Source: Flavobacterium sp. UBA7663 (GTDB lineage Bacteria; Bacteroidota; Bacteroidia; Flavobacteriales; Flavobacteriaceae). Taken from it: a stretch of 64,000 bases of DNA. Below, piece by piece: positions 7,574 to 16,116 of the stretch (the first letter of the stretch is position 1; the number at the start of each line of letters is the position of its first letter). The DNA lies in NCBI RefSeq assembly GCF_002483315.1, contig NZ_DLHR01000015.1:170957-234956 (forward strand), in the 5' to 3' direction. The notes below the pieces were generated by a model. It had not been told where the DNA came from and did not search any database. It was given only the letters and a program-made list of their open reading frames with translations. The position numbers and the translations under genes were made by a program.

Positions 7574-7617
7574 TAAAAACCTTTTATTTTGCAAATTAGA
7601 ATTTAATTAAAAAACTC

Positions 7618-8496
7618 ATGTACAAATTAACTTTGCTTGTATTTCTTCTTTCTTTAGCAACATTTAGTCAAGATATTAGCAAAGACACCGCTATAATTAC
7701 CAAAACATATTCGCAACGATGGGAATTAGATGAAGCTGACAAAAATGGAACTTTTCGATTAATGTCGTACAAACCTATTTACATTACTGCTGGAAGAATT
7801 TCTAGTTATCCAAACAAACAACCAAAAAGCGAAAATCCGGATTACTCTGCAACCGAAAGTTCGCCTTATAATAATGTTGAAGCAAAATTTCAATTGAGTT
7901 TTAAAACAAAAGTGGTTCAAGACTTATTGTGGGGAAAAGGGGATATTTGGATAGGATATACTCAAAAAGCGCATTGGCAAGTGTACAATAGTGATATTTC
8001 GAGAGCATTTAGAGAATTAAATTACGAACCGGAAATTATTTTTAAATATCCTTTGCGATTTAATTTTTTTGGAGGACAATTCAAATCGGTAGGCGTTACT
8101 TTAAATCATCAATCGAACGGAAAAAATCTCCCTGTTTCCAGAAGTTGGAATCGAGTTATTTTTCATACCGGATTCGAAATAGACAATTGGATTATAACAT
8201 TAAATCCTTGGATTCGACTATCGGATGACGAAGATGAAAATCCAAAAATTACCAAATATATTGGAGATGGAGAACTAAATGTGGCTTATACCTACAACAG
8301 ACATCAATTTTACACCATCATTACACACCCATTTTCTAGTTGGGAAGGCGGAAGCATTCAATTGAATTATGTATTCCCAATAAAAGGACATTTACGTGGT
8401 CAAGTACAATTGTTTGACGGATATGGAGAAACCATGATTGATTATAACCACAGACAAACTACTTTAGGAATAGGAATTTCTTTTGCTGATTGGTAG
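7618..8496 (+). CDS. pldA: outer-membrane phospholipase A (OMPLA family)
   Basis: A 292-residue beta-barrel enzyme that hydrolyses phospholipids at the outer membrane. A cleavable signal peptide (MYKLTLLVFLLSLATFSQ) precedes the barrel. The catalytic signature is HQSNGKN, with His and Ser two residues apart, followed by SRSWNRV supplying the Asn. The WIGYTQKAHWQVYN and FRELNYEPEI stretches are family-typical. In the family, activity needs dimerisation and calcium. It converges on the FAD oxidoreductase with only four bases between stops. Confidence 0.88.
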   Translation: MYKLTLLVFLLSLATFSQDISKDTAIITKTYSQRWELDEADKNGTFRLMSYKPIYITAGRISSYPNKQPKSENPDYSATESSPYNNVEAKFQLSFKTKVVQDLLWGKGDIWIGYTQKAHWQVYNSDISRAFRELNYEPEIIFKYPLRFNFFGGQFKSVGVTLNHQSNGKNLPVSRSWNRVIFHTGFEIDNWIITLNPWIRLSDDEDENPKITKYIGDGELNVAYTYNRHQFYTIITHPFSSWEGGSIQLNYVFPIKGHLRGQVQLFDGYGETMIDYNHRQTTLGIGISFADW

Positions 8497-8500
8497 AAAT

Positions 8501-10063
8501 TTAAACTTTTAAACTCTCCGCAATTTTCAAAGCACACTTTTCACCATCAATTGCCGCTGAAATAATTCCGCCAGCGTAACCAGCACCTTCTCCACAAGGG
8601 TACAAACCTTTGATTTGAACGTGTTCTAATGAAAAATTATCTCTTGGAATGCGCACTGGAGAAGACGTTCTGCTTTCTGGCGCATGTAAAATAGCCTCGT
8701 TAGTCATGTAACCTTTCATGGCTTTTCCAAATTGCACAAAACCTTCGCGCATGATTTGTGATAAAAATCCAGGAAAAACTTGACCTAATTCCACTGAAGC
8801 GGTACCAGGAACATAAGAAGTTTTAGGAATGTCTTTTGAAACTTTATTTTGAGTAAAATCAATCATTCTTTGCGCTGGCACTTTTTGAGTTTCTCCTGCT
8901 AAATACCATGCTTTTTGTTCAATTGCTTTTTGAAATTCCATTCCAGCTAACGGTCCGAACTTTTCATAAGGTTTGAAATCTTCTAATTTTAATTCCACTA
9001 CAATTCCTGAGTTGGCCGTTGCTTGATCACGTTTTGAAGGCGACCAACCATTCGTAACTACTTCTCCTGGAGCTGTAGCACATGGCGCAATAACACCACC
9101 CGGACACATACAAAACGAATACATGCCACGACCATTCACTTGTTTTACAATCGAATAAGGCGCTGGTGGTAAATAATCACCTCTAAAGTCACATGAATAT
9201 TGAATTTGGTCAATCAATTCCTGTGGATGTTCTGCGCGAACACCTAAAGCAAAAGGCTTTGCTTCAATATGAACACCTTTTTTATGTAACAATTCAAAAA
9301 TATCACGAGCCGAGTGTCCAGTAGCTAAAATCACTTTGTTAGCCGAAATCACATCCCCATTTTGAACCACAACGCCTTGCATTTCGTTATTTTTGATTAC
9401 AAAATCGGTCACACGAGTTTCAAACAATACTTGTCCACCACATTCAATGATTTTCTCACGAATATCTTGAATAATCTGTGGCAATTTGTTAGTTCCAATG
9501 TGCGGATGTGCTTCCACCATAATATCTGGCGTAGCTCCAAAACCAACTAAAAGCGCTAAAATTCTGTCTATATCACCACGTTTTTTAGAACGTGTATATA
9601 ATTTTCCATCCGAATATGTTCCTGCACCACCTTCTCCAAAACAATAATTGGAATCTTCATTTACAATATGATCCACATTAATCGCTTTTAAATCGCGACG
9701 ACGACCACGAACGTCTTTTCCTCGTTCTAAAACAATTGGTTTTAAACCTAATTCAATTAATTGCAAAGCAGCAAATAATCCAGCCGGACCTGCTCCTACT
9801 ACAATTACTTCTTGTTTGTTGGCAACATTTGGATAATCAGGTAATTCTATTTTTTGCGCTTCATATTCTTCTCCAACCAAAAAAACATTCGCCTTAATAT
9901 TCATTTTAATGGCTTTCTGACGCGCATCGATAGAACGTTTTAAAACATCCACTTTTTGAATTTCTTTTGTACTTACCTGAAATAACTTAGCAACATGTTG
10001 AGCTAACAAACTTTCGTTTGCCGCTACTTCGGGTGAAACTTGAAATTGAAATTCGCGTGGCAT
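8501..10063 (-). CDS. NAD(P)/FAD-dependent oxidoreductase (COG2509 type)
   Basis: A 520-residue cytoplasmic flavoprotein. Residues about 1-85 form the small N-terminal domain of this family (PREFQFQVSPE). The dinucleotide-binding GAGPAGLFAA motif lies near residue 91, GEGGAGTYSDGKLYTR near 145, and the C-terminal FAD motif GLYPCGEGAGYAGGI near 490. Members are annotated as uncharacterised FAD-dependent dehydrogenases; the substrate is unknown. A -7 element TACTTTTG (10099-10092 on the minus strand) lies 29 bases upstream of the ATG. Confidence 0.88.
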   Translation of the reverse strand: MPREFQFQVSPEVAANESLLAQHVAKLFQVSTKEIQKVDVLKRSIDARQKAIKMNIKANVFLVGEEYEAQKIELPDYPNVANKQEVIVVGAGPAGLFAALQLIELGLKPIVLERGKDVRGRRRDLKAINVDHIVNEDSNYCFGEGGAGTYSDGKLYTRSKKRGDIDRILALLVGFGATPDIMVEAHPHIGTNKLPQIIQDIREKIIECGGQVLFETRVTDFVIKNNEMQGVVVQNGDVISANKVILATGHSARDIFELLHKKGVHIEAKPFALGVRAEHPQELIDQIQYSCDFRGDYLPPAPYSIVKQVNGRGMYSFCMCPGGVIAPCATAPGEVVTNGWSPSKRDQATANSGIVVELKLEDFKPYEKFGPLAGMEFQKAIEQKAWYLAGETQKVPAQRMIDFTQNKVSKDIPKTSYVPGTASVELGQVFPGFLSQIMREGFVQFGKAMKGYMTNEAILHAPESRTSSPVRIPRDNFSLEHVQIKGLYPCGEGAGYAGGIISAAIDGEKCALKIAESLKV

Positions 10064-10091
10064 AAATTGGTTTTAAAAATGAATTATTTTG

Positions 10092-10099
10092 CAAAAGTA
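10092..10099 (-). promoter_or_regulatory. -7 box for the FAD oxidoreductase
   Basis: TACTTTTG on the minus strand matches TAnnTTTG exactly and is followed by C, as in the tRNA promoter. No good TTTG lies 18-20 bases upstream. Confidence 0.35.
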
Positions 10100-10110
10100 A
10101 TCATTTGAAA

Positions 10111-11157
10111 CTATTTTTTAGATGCAAATGCTCGCAAAGCAAATGAAGCCAACCAATGTTCGCCTTCATAATTTCCATCAACAATGGAAGGTAATGAAAA
10201 AGACAAATGAGCATCTGCCATTGGTTTCAAGTGAGAAAATTGTTTTGGATATTGTTGAATCAAATCATACAAATTCCAAGCTCTACTAAAATTAAGTCCA
10301 TCTAAATGTACTAAATGTCCATCGGTTCTGTCTGACACTTTTGCGACATCCCATTTCCATTTTTTAGAGAATAATTGAGGTGCGAATTTTTTAACCCATG
10401 AAAGAAACTCTTTTTGAGGAAGAATTCGTTGCATTATGGCTACTTCTTCCATACAAGGAGAAAGAAAATCAGTACCGCTTGGCTCCCAATTAAAAGGACA
10501 ATTCTCATCTTTTAGAAACATACGTTTAGCATTTTCTTTAATACTGTTTTGCAAAGGAATGTTTTTTGAAAAAATGGCATAATCCCAAGCATTTGTTAGT
10601 CCAAAAGCAGTATTAGAATGGGTTCCAACACGAATAGGATATAAAAGTTTTGGCAAAAATTCGATATAACGTTTGATAATTAAATCCGTTAAAGGACGCA
10701 GATTATCAGCCAATTCTTTTGCATACGAATCATTTGAAATTTCTAATTCGTGTTGTAATTTTAATAGCCAATTCCAACCATAGGTTCTTTCAAAAGATTT
10801 TTCGTGTGTTTTTTCAAAATAGGCAATTTCCTTATCAATATTTTCTTTGGAAAGATTAATTTTAAGCTTCTCTATAATGAGTTCTTTATTTTTAATGTCT
10901 TTAAAATTTGATAACAAATACACTAAACTCCAATGTCCATGTACCGAAGAATGCCAATCAAAACAACCATAAAAAGCAGGATGTAATGCTTTTGGAGAAA
11001 GCAATTCGGTTTCATTCAGTAAAAGTTGATTTAATTTATTGGGATATTCTTGTTGTAAGCATTTTACAGGCAAACTCGCCAAATGATTGGCTTGCTCAAT
11101 TGTCAAATTTTGCGAGAGGGCAACACTACTAACCAGAAAAAAAAGTACACTTTTCAT
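10111..11157 (-). CDS. DUF2891 domain-containing secreted protein
   Basis: A 348-residue exported protein with a signal peptide (MKSVLFFLVSSVALSQ) followed by one DUF2891 domain. The family hallmark HPAFYGCFDWHSSVHGHW lies near residues 60-78, and further conserved aromatic/His stretches appear at EGEHWLASFA near the end. The predicted fold is an alpha/alpha toroid like that of glycosidases, but no activity is established. The ATG at 11157 is preferred. The longer frame begins at a TTG (11175) inside the -7 box. Confidence 0.85.
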   Translation of the reverse strand: MKSVLFFLVSSVALSQNLTIEQANHLASLPVKCLQQEYPNKLNQLLLNETELLSPKALHPAFYGCFDWHSSVHGHWSLVYLLSNFKDIKNKELIIEKLKINLSKENIDKEIAYFEKTHEKSFERTYGWNWLLKLQHELEISNDSYAKELADNLRPLTDLIIKRYIEFLPKLLYPIRVGTHSNTAFGLTNAWDYAIFSKNIPLQNSIKENAKRMFLKDENCPFNWEPSGTDFLSPCMEEVAIMQRILPQKEFLSWVKKFAPQLFSKKWKWDVAKVSDRTDGHLVHLDGLNFSRAWNLYDLIQQYPKQFSHLKPMADAHLSFSLPSIVDGNYEGEHWLASFALRAFASKK

Positions 11158-11166
11158 AACAAATAG

Positions 11167-11197
11167 TTTTTTCAAATTTAGTAAAAACTTACCTTTG
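11167..11197 (+). promoter_or_regulatory. promoter of the 79-residue hypothetical gene, overlapping a divergent promoter
   Basis: TTTT (11167-11170), then exactly 19 bases, then TACCTTTG (11190-11197). The -7 box is perfect and the -33 box has three of four matches. The start would be about 11 bases before the ATG at 11215. Confidence 0.6.
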
Positions 11198-11202
11198 AAA
11201 AA
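11173..11202 (-). promoter_or_regulatory. promoter of the DUF2891 gene, overlapping a divergent promoter
   Basis: On the minus strand TTTT (11202-11199), an 18-base spacer and TAAATTTG (11180-11173). It faces the rightward promoter, and the two overlap over almost their whole length. Confidence 0.5.
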
Positions 11203-11214
11203 TAGTTAATTACA

Positions 11215-11454
11215 ATGTCTAGAAAAATAAAACTAATTTGGGATTTTAGAGGAGAAGCAGCTTCAAAAACAGCAGAACATCACGATATTCATTTAAAAGA
11301 ATATTTAGATGAGGAAAAAATAACGTTAGAAAAAACGGGATTTGAAATCATAAATGAAATGCACGCAATTGCTTTCATTGTGGTAGAAGAAAAAGACATG
11401 ATTACCTTCAGAGACATTTTAAAACCTCATCGAGGAGAAGTTTACCAAGATTAA
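11215..11454 (+). CDS. conserved small hypothetical protein
   Basis: A 79-residue soluble alpha/beta protein beginning MSRKIKLIWDFRGEAA, with HHDIHLKEYL and a C-terminal FRDILKPHRGEVYQD. The pattern (IKLIWDFRG..A...A.HH..HL) looks like a conserved short family in Flavobacteriaceae. I know of no function. It has no signal peptide. Its start is supported by a well-placed promoter. Its last four bases overlap the convergent AraC gene. Confidence 0.75.
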   Translation: MSRKIKLIWDFRGEAASKTAEHHDIHLKEYLDEEKITLEKTGFEIINEMHAIAFIVVEEKDMITFRDILKPHRGEVYQD

Positions 11455-12317
11455 TTTTTCAATTGATTAATGAATTCTGTTGGAGTCATCCCAACATTCT
11501 TTTTAAACAATTTTGAAAAATAAGAATAATTGGAATAGCCTAATTCATCAGCAATTTGAGCAATATTTCTGTTTTTATCAACCATGATTCGCTTACTCTC
11601 TAAAATTACTCTTCTTGTAATTAACTCCGTAATAGTTATATTCAATATATTTTTACATATTCTATTGAGATGTTTTAATGTAATAGCCATTTTATCAGCA
11701 TAAAACGAAGGCGATTTTTCGGTTTTATAAAATTGCTCCAATAGTATTTCAAATTCTTTTAACTTATGATTGTATGTTGAAGTTAAATGATTGGATTCTA
11801 TATTGTAAATCCTTAAAATTTCAACTAAGATACAATCCAATAAATTAAGCATTTTATCTTTCTTTTGAAGTTGATCTTCTTGATTTTCATTTACCATTAA
11901 TTCAAAATAAGGTTGAATTTGTTTCATTTCATCAATATTCAAAACCAATTCTGGTTTATTTTTAGACGATTGAAAAAACAAATATTCCTCAATTTTCTTA
12001 TCTCTAAAATGCAAATTATAAATCTCTTTAGAAAAGAAAACAATATAACCATCAATATCAGAAGAAAGTTCCCACAAATGAATTTGTCCAGGTTGCATCA
12101 AAAAAAGACTTCCTTTTTTAATATCAAACAAATCAAAATCAATTTTATGTAATCCAGTTCCATTTGTGAATAAAACCAAAACATAAAAATCGTGTCGGTG
12201 CAACGACTCTATAAAACGGTGTTCTTTCAAGTGATTTTGAAACGTATTCACGTATAAATTATGATGAAAGAAATTACGTTTGAACTTCTTAATTTCGTAA
12301 ACTTCATCTCTTTCCAT
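11451..12317 (-). CDS. AraC family transcriptional regulator
   Basis: A 288-residue regulator. The N-terminal half (about 15-150) is a cupin-like sensing domain (HRHDFYVLVLF, then LMQPGQIHLW). The C-terminal 100 residues form the double helix-turn-helix DNA-binding domain, including IAQIADELGYSNYSYFSKLFKKNVGMTP. The ATG at 12317 (MERDEVYEIKKF) is preferred over TTG at 12323. The target is unknown. It is not adjacent to an obvious divergent catabolic gene; the divergent neighbour is the DUF983 gene. Confidence 0.9.
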   Translation of the reverse strand: MERDEVYEIKKFKRNFFHHNLYVNTFQNHLKEHRFIESLHRHDFYVLVLFTNGTGLHKIDFDLFDIKKGSLFLMQPGQIHLWELSSDIDGYIVFFSKEIYNLHFRDKKIEEYLFFQSSKNKPELVLNIDEMKQIQPYFELMVNENQEDQLQKKDKMLNLLDCILVEILRIYNIESNHLTSTYNHKLKEFEILLEQFYKTEKSPSFYADKMAITLKHLNRICKNILNITITELITRRVILESKRIMVDKNRNIAQIADELGYSNYSYFSKLFKKNVGMTPTEFINQLKN

Positions 12318-12382
12318 AATCAAATGTCCTTTTTGTGTTATAATAAGCGAAAATACGAAACCAATTTTAAATTATAATCTTC

Positions 12383-12390
12383 TAAATTTG
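12383..12390 (+). promoter_or_regulatory. -7 box for the DUF983 gene
   Basis: TAAATTTG followed by C is a perfect -7 match, 17 bases before the ATG at 12407. No convincing -33 box is present. Confidence 0.4.
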
Positions 12391-12406
12391 CTGAAAATAA
12401 AAACAA

Positions 12407-12769
12407 ATGTTAAAAACCATTATAAATGCATTTGGAAACAAATGTCCAAATTGCAACAAAGGGAAGATTTTTGAAAAAGGATTATTGCATTTTAATTTTA
12501 GTTTTCCGAAAATGCATGAAAACTGTTCAAATTGCGGTACGAAATTTGAAAAAGAACCTGGCTTTTTCTTCGGAGCAATGTTTGTAAGCTATGGACTAGG
12601 TGTTGGCGAAGCTTTAATTACTTACTTTATCTGCATGCCGTTTTTTGAAGAAACCTTCGATTTACGAATCATTCCGATTATTGGAATTGTGATTTTAAGT
12701 TTAACCTTAGTCAACATAAAACTATCGCGAATTATTTGGATTTATATGTTTAAGGATTATTCTGTATAA
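12407..12769 (+). CDS. DUF983 family membrane protein
   Basis: A 120-residue protein with two CxxC knuckles (CPNCNKGKIF and CSNCGTKF) likely binding zinc. A GFFFGAMFVSYG loop and two transmembrane helices (about 60-80 and 90-110) follow. This is the standard DUF983 layout, and the function is unknown. It is monocistronic and ends in a strong terminator. Confidence 0.88.
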   Translation: MLKTIINAFGNKCPNCNKGKIFEKGLLHFNFSFPKMHENCSNCGTKFEKEPGFFFGAMFVSYGLGVGEALITYFICMPFFEETFDLRIIPIIGIVILSLTLVNIKLSRIIWIYMFKDYSV

Positions 12770-12772
12770 AAG

Positions 12773-12815
12773 AAAATCCAAACTCTTTTTAAAATGGAGT
12801 TTGGATTTTTTATTT
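12773..12815. terminator. strong terminator between DUF983 and recQ genes
   Basis: AAAATCCAAACTC pairs with GAGTTTGGATTTT (13 bp) around an 11-base loop, followed by a T-run on the plus strand. T-richness on the other side may also let it end the converging recQ transcript. Confidence 0.85.
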
Positions 12816-12869
12816 TTAGAATTTCTCAAATTATTACAATCTGTGTTCTTTATTCCAAAAAAATGAGAA

Positions 12870-15065
12870 TTAATTCGCTACTTCACTAATAAACTTAATT
12901 CGCATTAAACGAAGTTCTTCGATATCGTAATCGCCATCAAATTCTTTTAAAGCGTCTTTGATATTATCCGATTCAGAATCCATGAAATAATCGTGAATTT
13001 CTTCTTGTTGGTCTTCATCTAAAATTTCGTCAATCCAATAGCGGATATTCAATTTGGTTCCAGAATAAACAATTTGTTCCATCTCTTTCAACAAACCATC
13101 CATATCTAAACCTTTTGCTTTTGCGATATCATCTAAAGCTAGTTTTCTATCTACGTTTTGAATAATATACAACTTCAATCCAGAATTGGCTCCAGTAGAT
13201 TTTACCACCAAATCATCAGGACGAATAATGTCGTTATCTTCTACATATCTATTGATTAAATCAATAAATGGTTTACCGTATTTTTTAGCTTTTCCTTCTC
13301 CTACTCCATGAACATTGCTTAGTTCATCTATAGAAATTGGGTATTTTAAAGCCATATCTTCCAAAGAAGGATCTTGGAAAATAACAAATGGTGGAACGCC
13401 TAACTTTTTAGCTTCTTTCTTGCGTAAATCGCGCAACATGCTCATTAAAGCTTCATCAGCTGTTCCTGTAGATTTTGCCGCGGTTACAATTGCTTCATCT
13501 TCCTCTTCATTGTATTCATGGTCTTCCGACATCATAAAAGAAACTGGCTTTTTGATAAACGCATCTCCTTTTTCTGACATTTTCAAAACACCATAAGTTT
13601 CAATATCTTTTGTTAACAATCCATCTACTAAAACCTGACGAATTAAAGCCATCCAATATTTCTCATCAAAATCAGCACCGCTTCCAAAATAAGGTTGCGT
13701 ATCAATTTTTTGTGCTTTAATAATTGCATTGACTTTACCTACAAGTGCTAAAACGACTTCTTTCGATTTAAACAATTGTTTCGTATCGCGAACTACTTTT
13801 AACAAAGTAACCACTTGGTCTTGTGCTTCGACTTTCTTTTTAGGATTGCGAACATTGTCATCCATATCAGCACCATCTCCATTAACATCATCAAATTCTT
13901 CACCGAAATAATGCAATAAGAATTTACGACGTGACATCGAAGTTTCGGCATACGCCACCACTTCTTGCAACAACGCAAAACCAATTTCTTGTTCGGCAAC
14001 TGGTTTTCCAGAAAGGAATTTTTCTAATTTTTCAATGTCTTTATACGAATAATACGCCAAACAATGTCCTTCACCACCATCACGACCAGCACGACCTGTT
14101 TCCTGATAGTAACTTTCTAATGACTTTGGAATATCGTGGTGAATAACAAAACGAACGTCTGGTTTGTCGATTCCCATACCAAAAGCGATGGTTGCAACTA
14201 CAACTTCCACATCTTCCATTAAGAACATGTCCTGATGTTTTGCTCGCGTTTTAGCATCTAAACCTGCATGATACGGAACAGCGCTAATACCGTTTACTTG
14301 TAAAACTTGGGCAATTTCTTCCACTTTTTTACGGCTCAAACAATAAATAACACCTGATTTTCCTTTATGTTGTTTGATGAATCGAATGATATCCGATTCG
14401 ATATTTTTAGTTTTGGTACGTACTTCGTAATATAAATTAGGTCGGTTAAATGATGCTTTAAATGTATTGGCATCAGGCATATCCAAGTTTTTCAAGATGT
14501 CTTCTTGTACTTTTGGAGTTGCCGTTGCGGTTAAACCAATCATTGGAACATCACCTAAAAGACGAACAATATTTCTCAAATTACGATATTCAGGACGGAA
14601 ATCATGTCCCCATTCCGAAATACAATGCGCCTCATCAATCGCTACAAAAGAAATAGGAACGCTGTTTAAAAATTCGATATATTCTTCCTTAGTTAAGGAT
14701 TCTGGTGCTACATATAATAGTTTAGTTATGCCCGAAGTAATGTCTTTTTTTACCTTGGCAATCTCAGTTTTATTTAAAGAAGAGTTTAAAACGTGCGCAA
14801 TTCCTGGATCAGAACTTAAGCTTCGAATAGCATCTACTTGGTTTTTCATTAGAGCAATCAGCGGAGAAACCACAATCGCGGTCCCGTCTAATACCAATGC
14901 TGGCAACTGATAACAAAGCGATTTTCCTCCACCAGTAGGCATAATCACAAAGGTATTATTACCTGTGATGATACTTTTAACTACTTGTTCTTGAAGTCCT
15001 TTGAATTGGTTAAAACCAAAATATTTCTTTAATTCTTTATGTAAATCAATTTCGTGTGGATTCAT
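12870..15065 (-). CDS. recQ: ATP-dependent DNA helicase RecQ
   Basis: A 731-residue 3'-5' superfamily 2 helicase for recombination and replication-fork repair. The Walker A motif is MPTGGGKSLCYQLPAL near residue 43, the DEAH box lies in FVAIDEAHCISEWGHDFR, motif VI in YYQETGRAGRDG, and RecQ-C and winged-helix regions extend to about 520. An HRDC domain (SLEDMALKYPISIDEL, then HGVGEGKAKKYG) and a further C-terminal helical region follow. The length is typical of Bacteroidota RecQ. The ATG at 15065 has a perfect -7 box 30 bases upstream. Confidence 0.95.
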   Translation of the reverse strand: MNPHEIDLHKELKKYFGFNQFKGLQEQVVKSIITGNNTFVIMPTGGGKSLCYQLPALVLDGTAIVVSPLIALMKNQVDAIRSLSSDPGIAHVLNSSLNKTEIAKVKKDITSGITKLLYVAPESLTKEEYIEFLNSVPISFVAIDEAHCISEWGHDFRPEYRNLRNIVRLLGDVPMIGLTATATPKVQEDILKNLDMPDANTFKASFNRPNLYYEVRTKTKNIESDIIRFIKQHKGKSGVIYCLSRKKVEEIAQVLQVNGISAVPYHAGLDAKTRAKHQDMFLMEDVEVVVATIAFGMGIDKPDVRFVIHHDIPKSLESYYQETGRAGRDGGEGHCLAYYSYKDIEKLEKFLSGKPVAEQEIGFALLQEVVAYAETSMSRRKFLLHYFGEEFDDVNGDGADMDDNVRNPKKKVEAQDQVVTLLKVVRDTKQLFKSKEVVLALVGKVNAIIKAQKIDTQPYFGSGADFDEKYWMALIRQVLVDGLLTKDIETYGVLKMSEKGDAFIKKPVSFMMSEDHEYNEEEDEAIVTAAKSTGTADEALMSMLRDLRKKEAKKLGVPPFVIFQDPSLEDMALKYPISIDELSNVHGVGEGKAKKYGKPFIDLINRYVEDNDIIRPDDLVVKSTGANSGLKLYIIQNVDRKLALDDIAKAKGLDMDGLLKEMEQIVYSGTKLNIRYWIDEILDEDQQEEIHDYFMDSESDNIKDALKEFDGDYDIEELRLMRIKFISEVAN

Positions 15066-15087
15066 TCTCTATTAATATGATTTTACC

Positions 15088-15095
15088 TAAATTTG
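15088..15095 (+). promoter_or_regulatory. -7 box for the kdsD-tatC-lptB operon
   Basis: TAAATTTG, followed by C, is a perfect -7 element on the plus strand. It abuts the oppositely oriented recQ -7 element with no base between. The -33 match is poor. Confidence 0.45.
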
Positions 15096-15126
15096 CAAAC
15101 ATAAAGATACGACTTTCTTTTACACA
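15096..15126 (-). promoter_or_regulatory. recQ promoter
   Basis: On the minus strand TGTG (15126-15123), exactly 19 bases, then TATGTTTG (15103-15096). Three of four -33 matches and a perfect -7 box. Confidence 0.55.
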
Positions 15127-15150
15127 TACAAATTTTTTAATTTTTCTATT

Positions 15151-16116
15151 TTGAGCACAACTGAAACGATTTTAGCTACCGCAAAACGAACTTTACTTTC
15201 CGAAAGTAAGAGCATCGCAGATCTTGTAAATTACTTAGATGATGACTTTGCAAAAAGTGTTACCGAAATCTACAACACCAAAGGAAGATTGGTTGTAACT
15301 GGAATTGGCAAAAGCGCTTTAATCGCTCAAAAGATTGTAGCCACTTTAAATTCGACGGGAACACCTTCTATGTTTTTACACGCAGCAGAAGCCGTTCATG
15401 GCGATTTAGGAATGGTACAACCCGAAGATATCATCATTTGTATTTCAAAAAGTGGCAACAGTCCGGAAATTAAAGTATTGGCTCCGTTATTAAAACGTTT
15501 TGGCAATACCTTAATTGGAATGACAGCAGATAAAAATTCGTTCTTAGGAAAAGAATCACACTATATTTTACATGCTTATGTAGAAAGTGAAGCTTGCCCG
15601 AATAACTTAGCACCAACAAATAGTACTACGGCTCAATTAGTATTAGGAGATGCATTAGCTGTTTGTTTAATGGAAATGCGTAATTTTAAAAGTGAAGATT
15701 TTGCCGTTTATCATCCAGGCGGCGCTTTAGGAAAAAAATTATTACTTCGTGTAAAAGATATGTTGGACACTACGCACAAACCAATGGTAACTCCAGATGC
15801 TTCTATCAAAAAAGTGATTATGGAGATTTCAGAAAAACGTTTAGGTGTAACAGCAGTTATTGAAAATAATCTAGTAGTGGGAATTGTAACAGATGGAGAT
15901 ATTCGTCGCATGTTGAACAACCGTGATACTTTTTCCGATTTAACAGCTCAAGATATTATGACCAAAAATCCCAAAAACATTAATTCTGGTATTTTAGTTT
16001 CAGAAGCGTTGGATATTTTAGAGAATAATTCAATTACGCAGTTAGTTGTAATTGACAACAACGAATACAAAGGAATACTTCACTTACACGATATTTTAAA
16101 AGAAGGAATCGTATAA
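15151..16116 (+). CDS. kdsD: D-arabinose-5-phosphate isomerase (KdsD/KpsF/GutQ family)
   Basis: A 321-residue enzyme converting ribulose-5-phosphate to arabinose-5-phosphate, the first step to Kdo for LPS. Residues about 35-175 form a SIS domain (VVTGIGKSALIAQKIVATLNSTG, then ISKSGNSPE), and two CBS domains occupy about 205-320. The start is a TTG at 15151, giving a normal family N-terminus. No ATG fits. Its stop overlaps the tatC start by one base, and lptB lies downstream, so the operon is envelope-directed. Confidence 0.92.
   Translation: MSTTETILATAKRTLLSESKSIADLVNYLDDDFAKSVTEIYNTKGRLVVTGIGKSALIAQKIVATLNSTGTPSMFLHAAEAVHGDLGMVQPEDIIICISKSGNSPEIKVLAPLLKRFGNTLIGMTADKNSFLGKESHYILHAYVESEACPNNLAPTNSTTAQLVLGDALAVCLMEMRNFKSEDFAVYHPGGALGKKLLLRVKDMLDTTHKPMVTPDASIKKVIMEISEKRLGVTAVIENNLVVGIVTDGDIRRMLNNRDTFSDLTAQDIMTKNPKNINSGILVSEALDILENNSITQLVVIDNNEYKGILHLHDILKEGIV

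Noticed and set aside
14467..14910. 147-codon open frame antisense to recQ
   Set aside because: RecQ is conserved throughout this stretch. The antisense frame is Ser/Thr/Ile-rich shadow sequence with no promoter.
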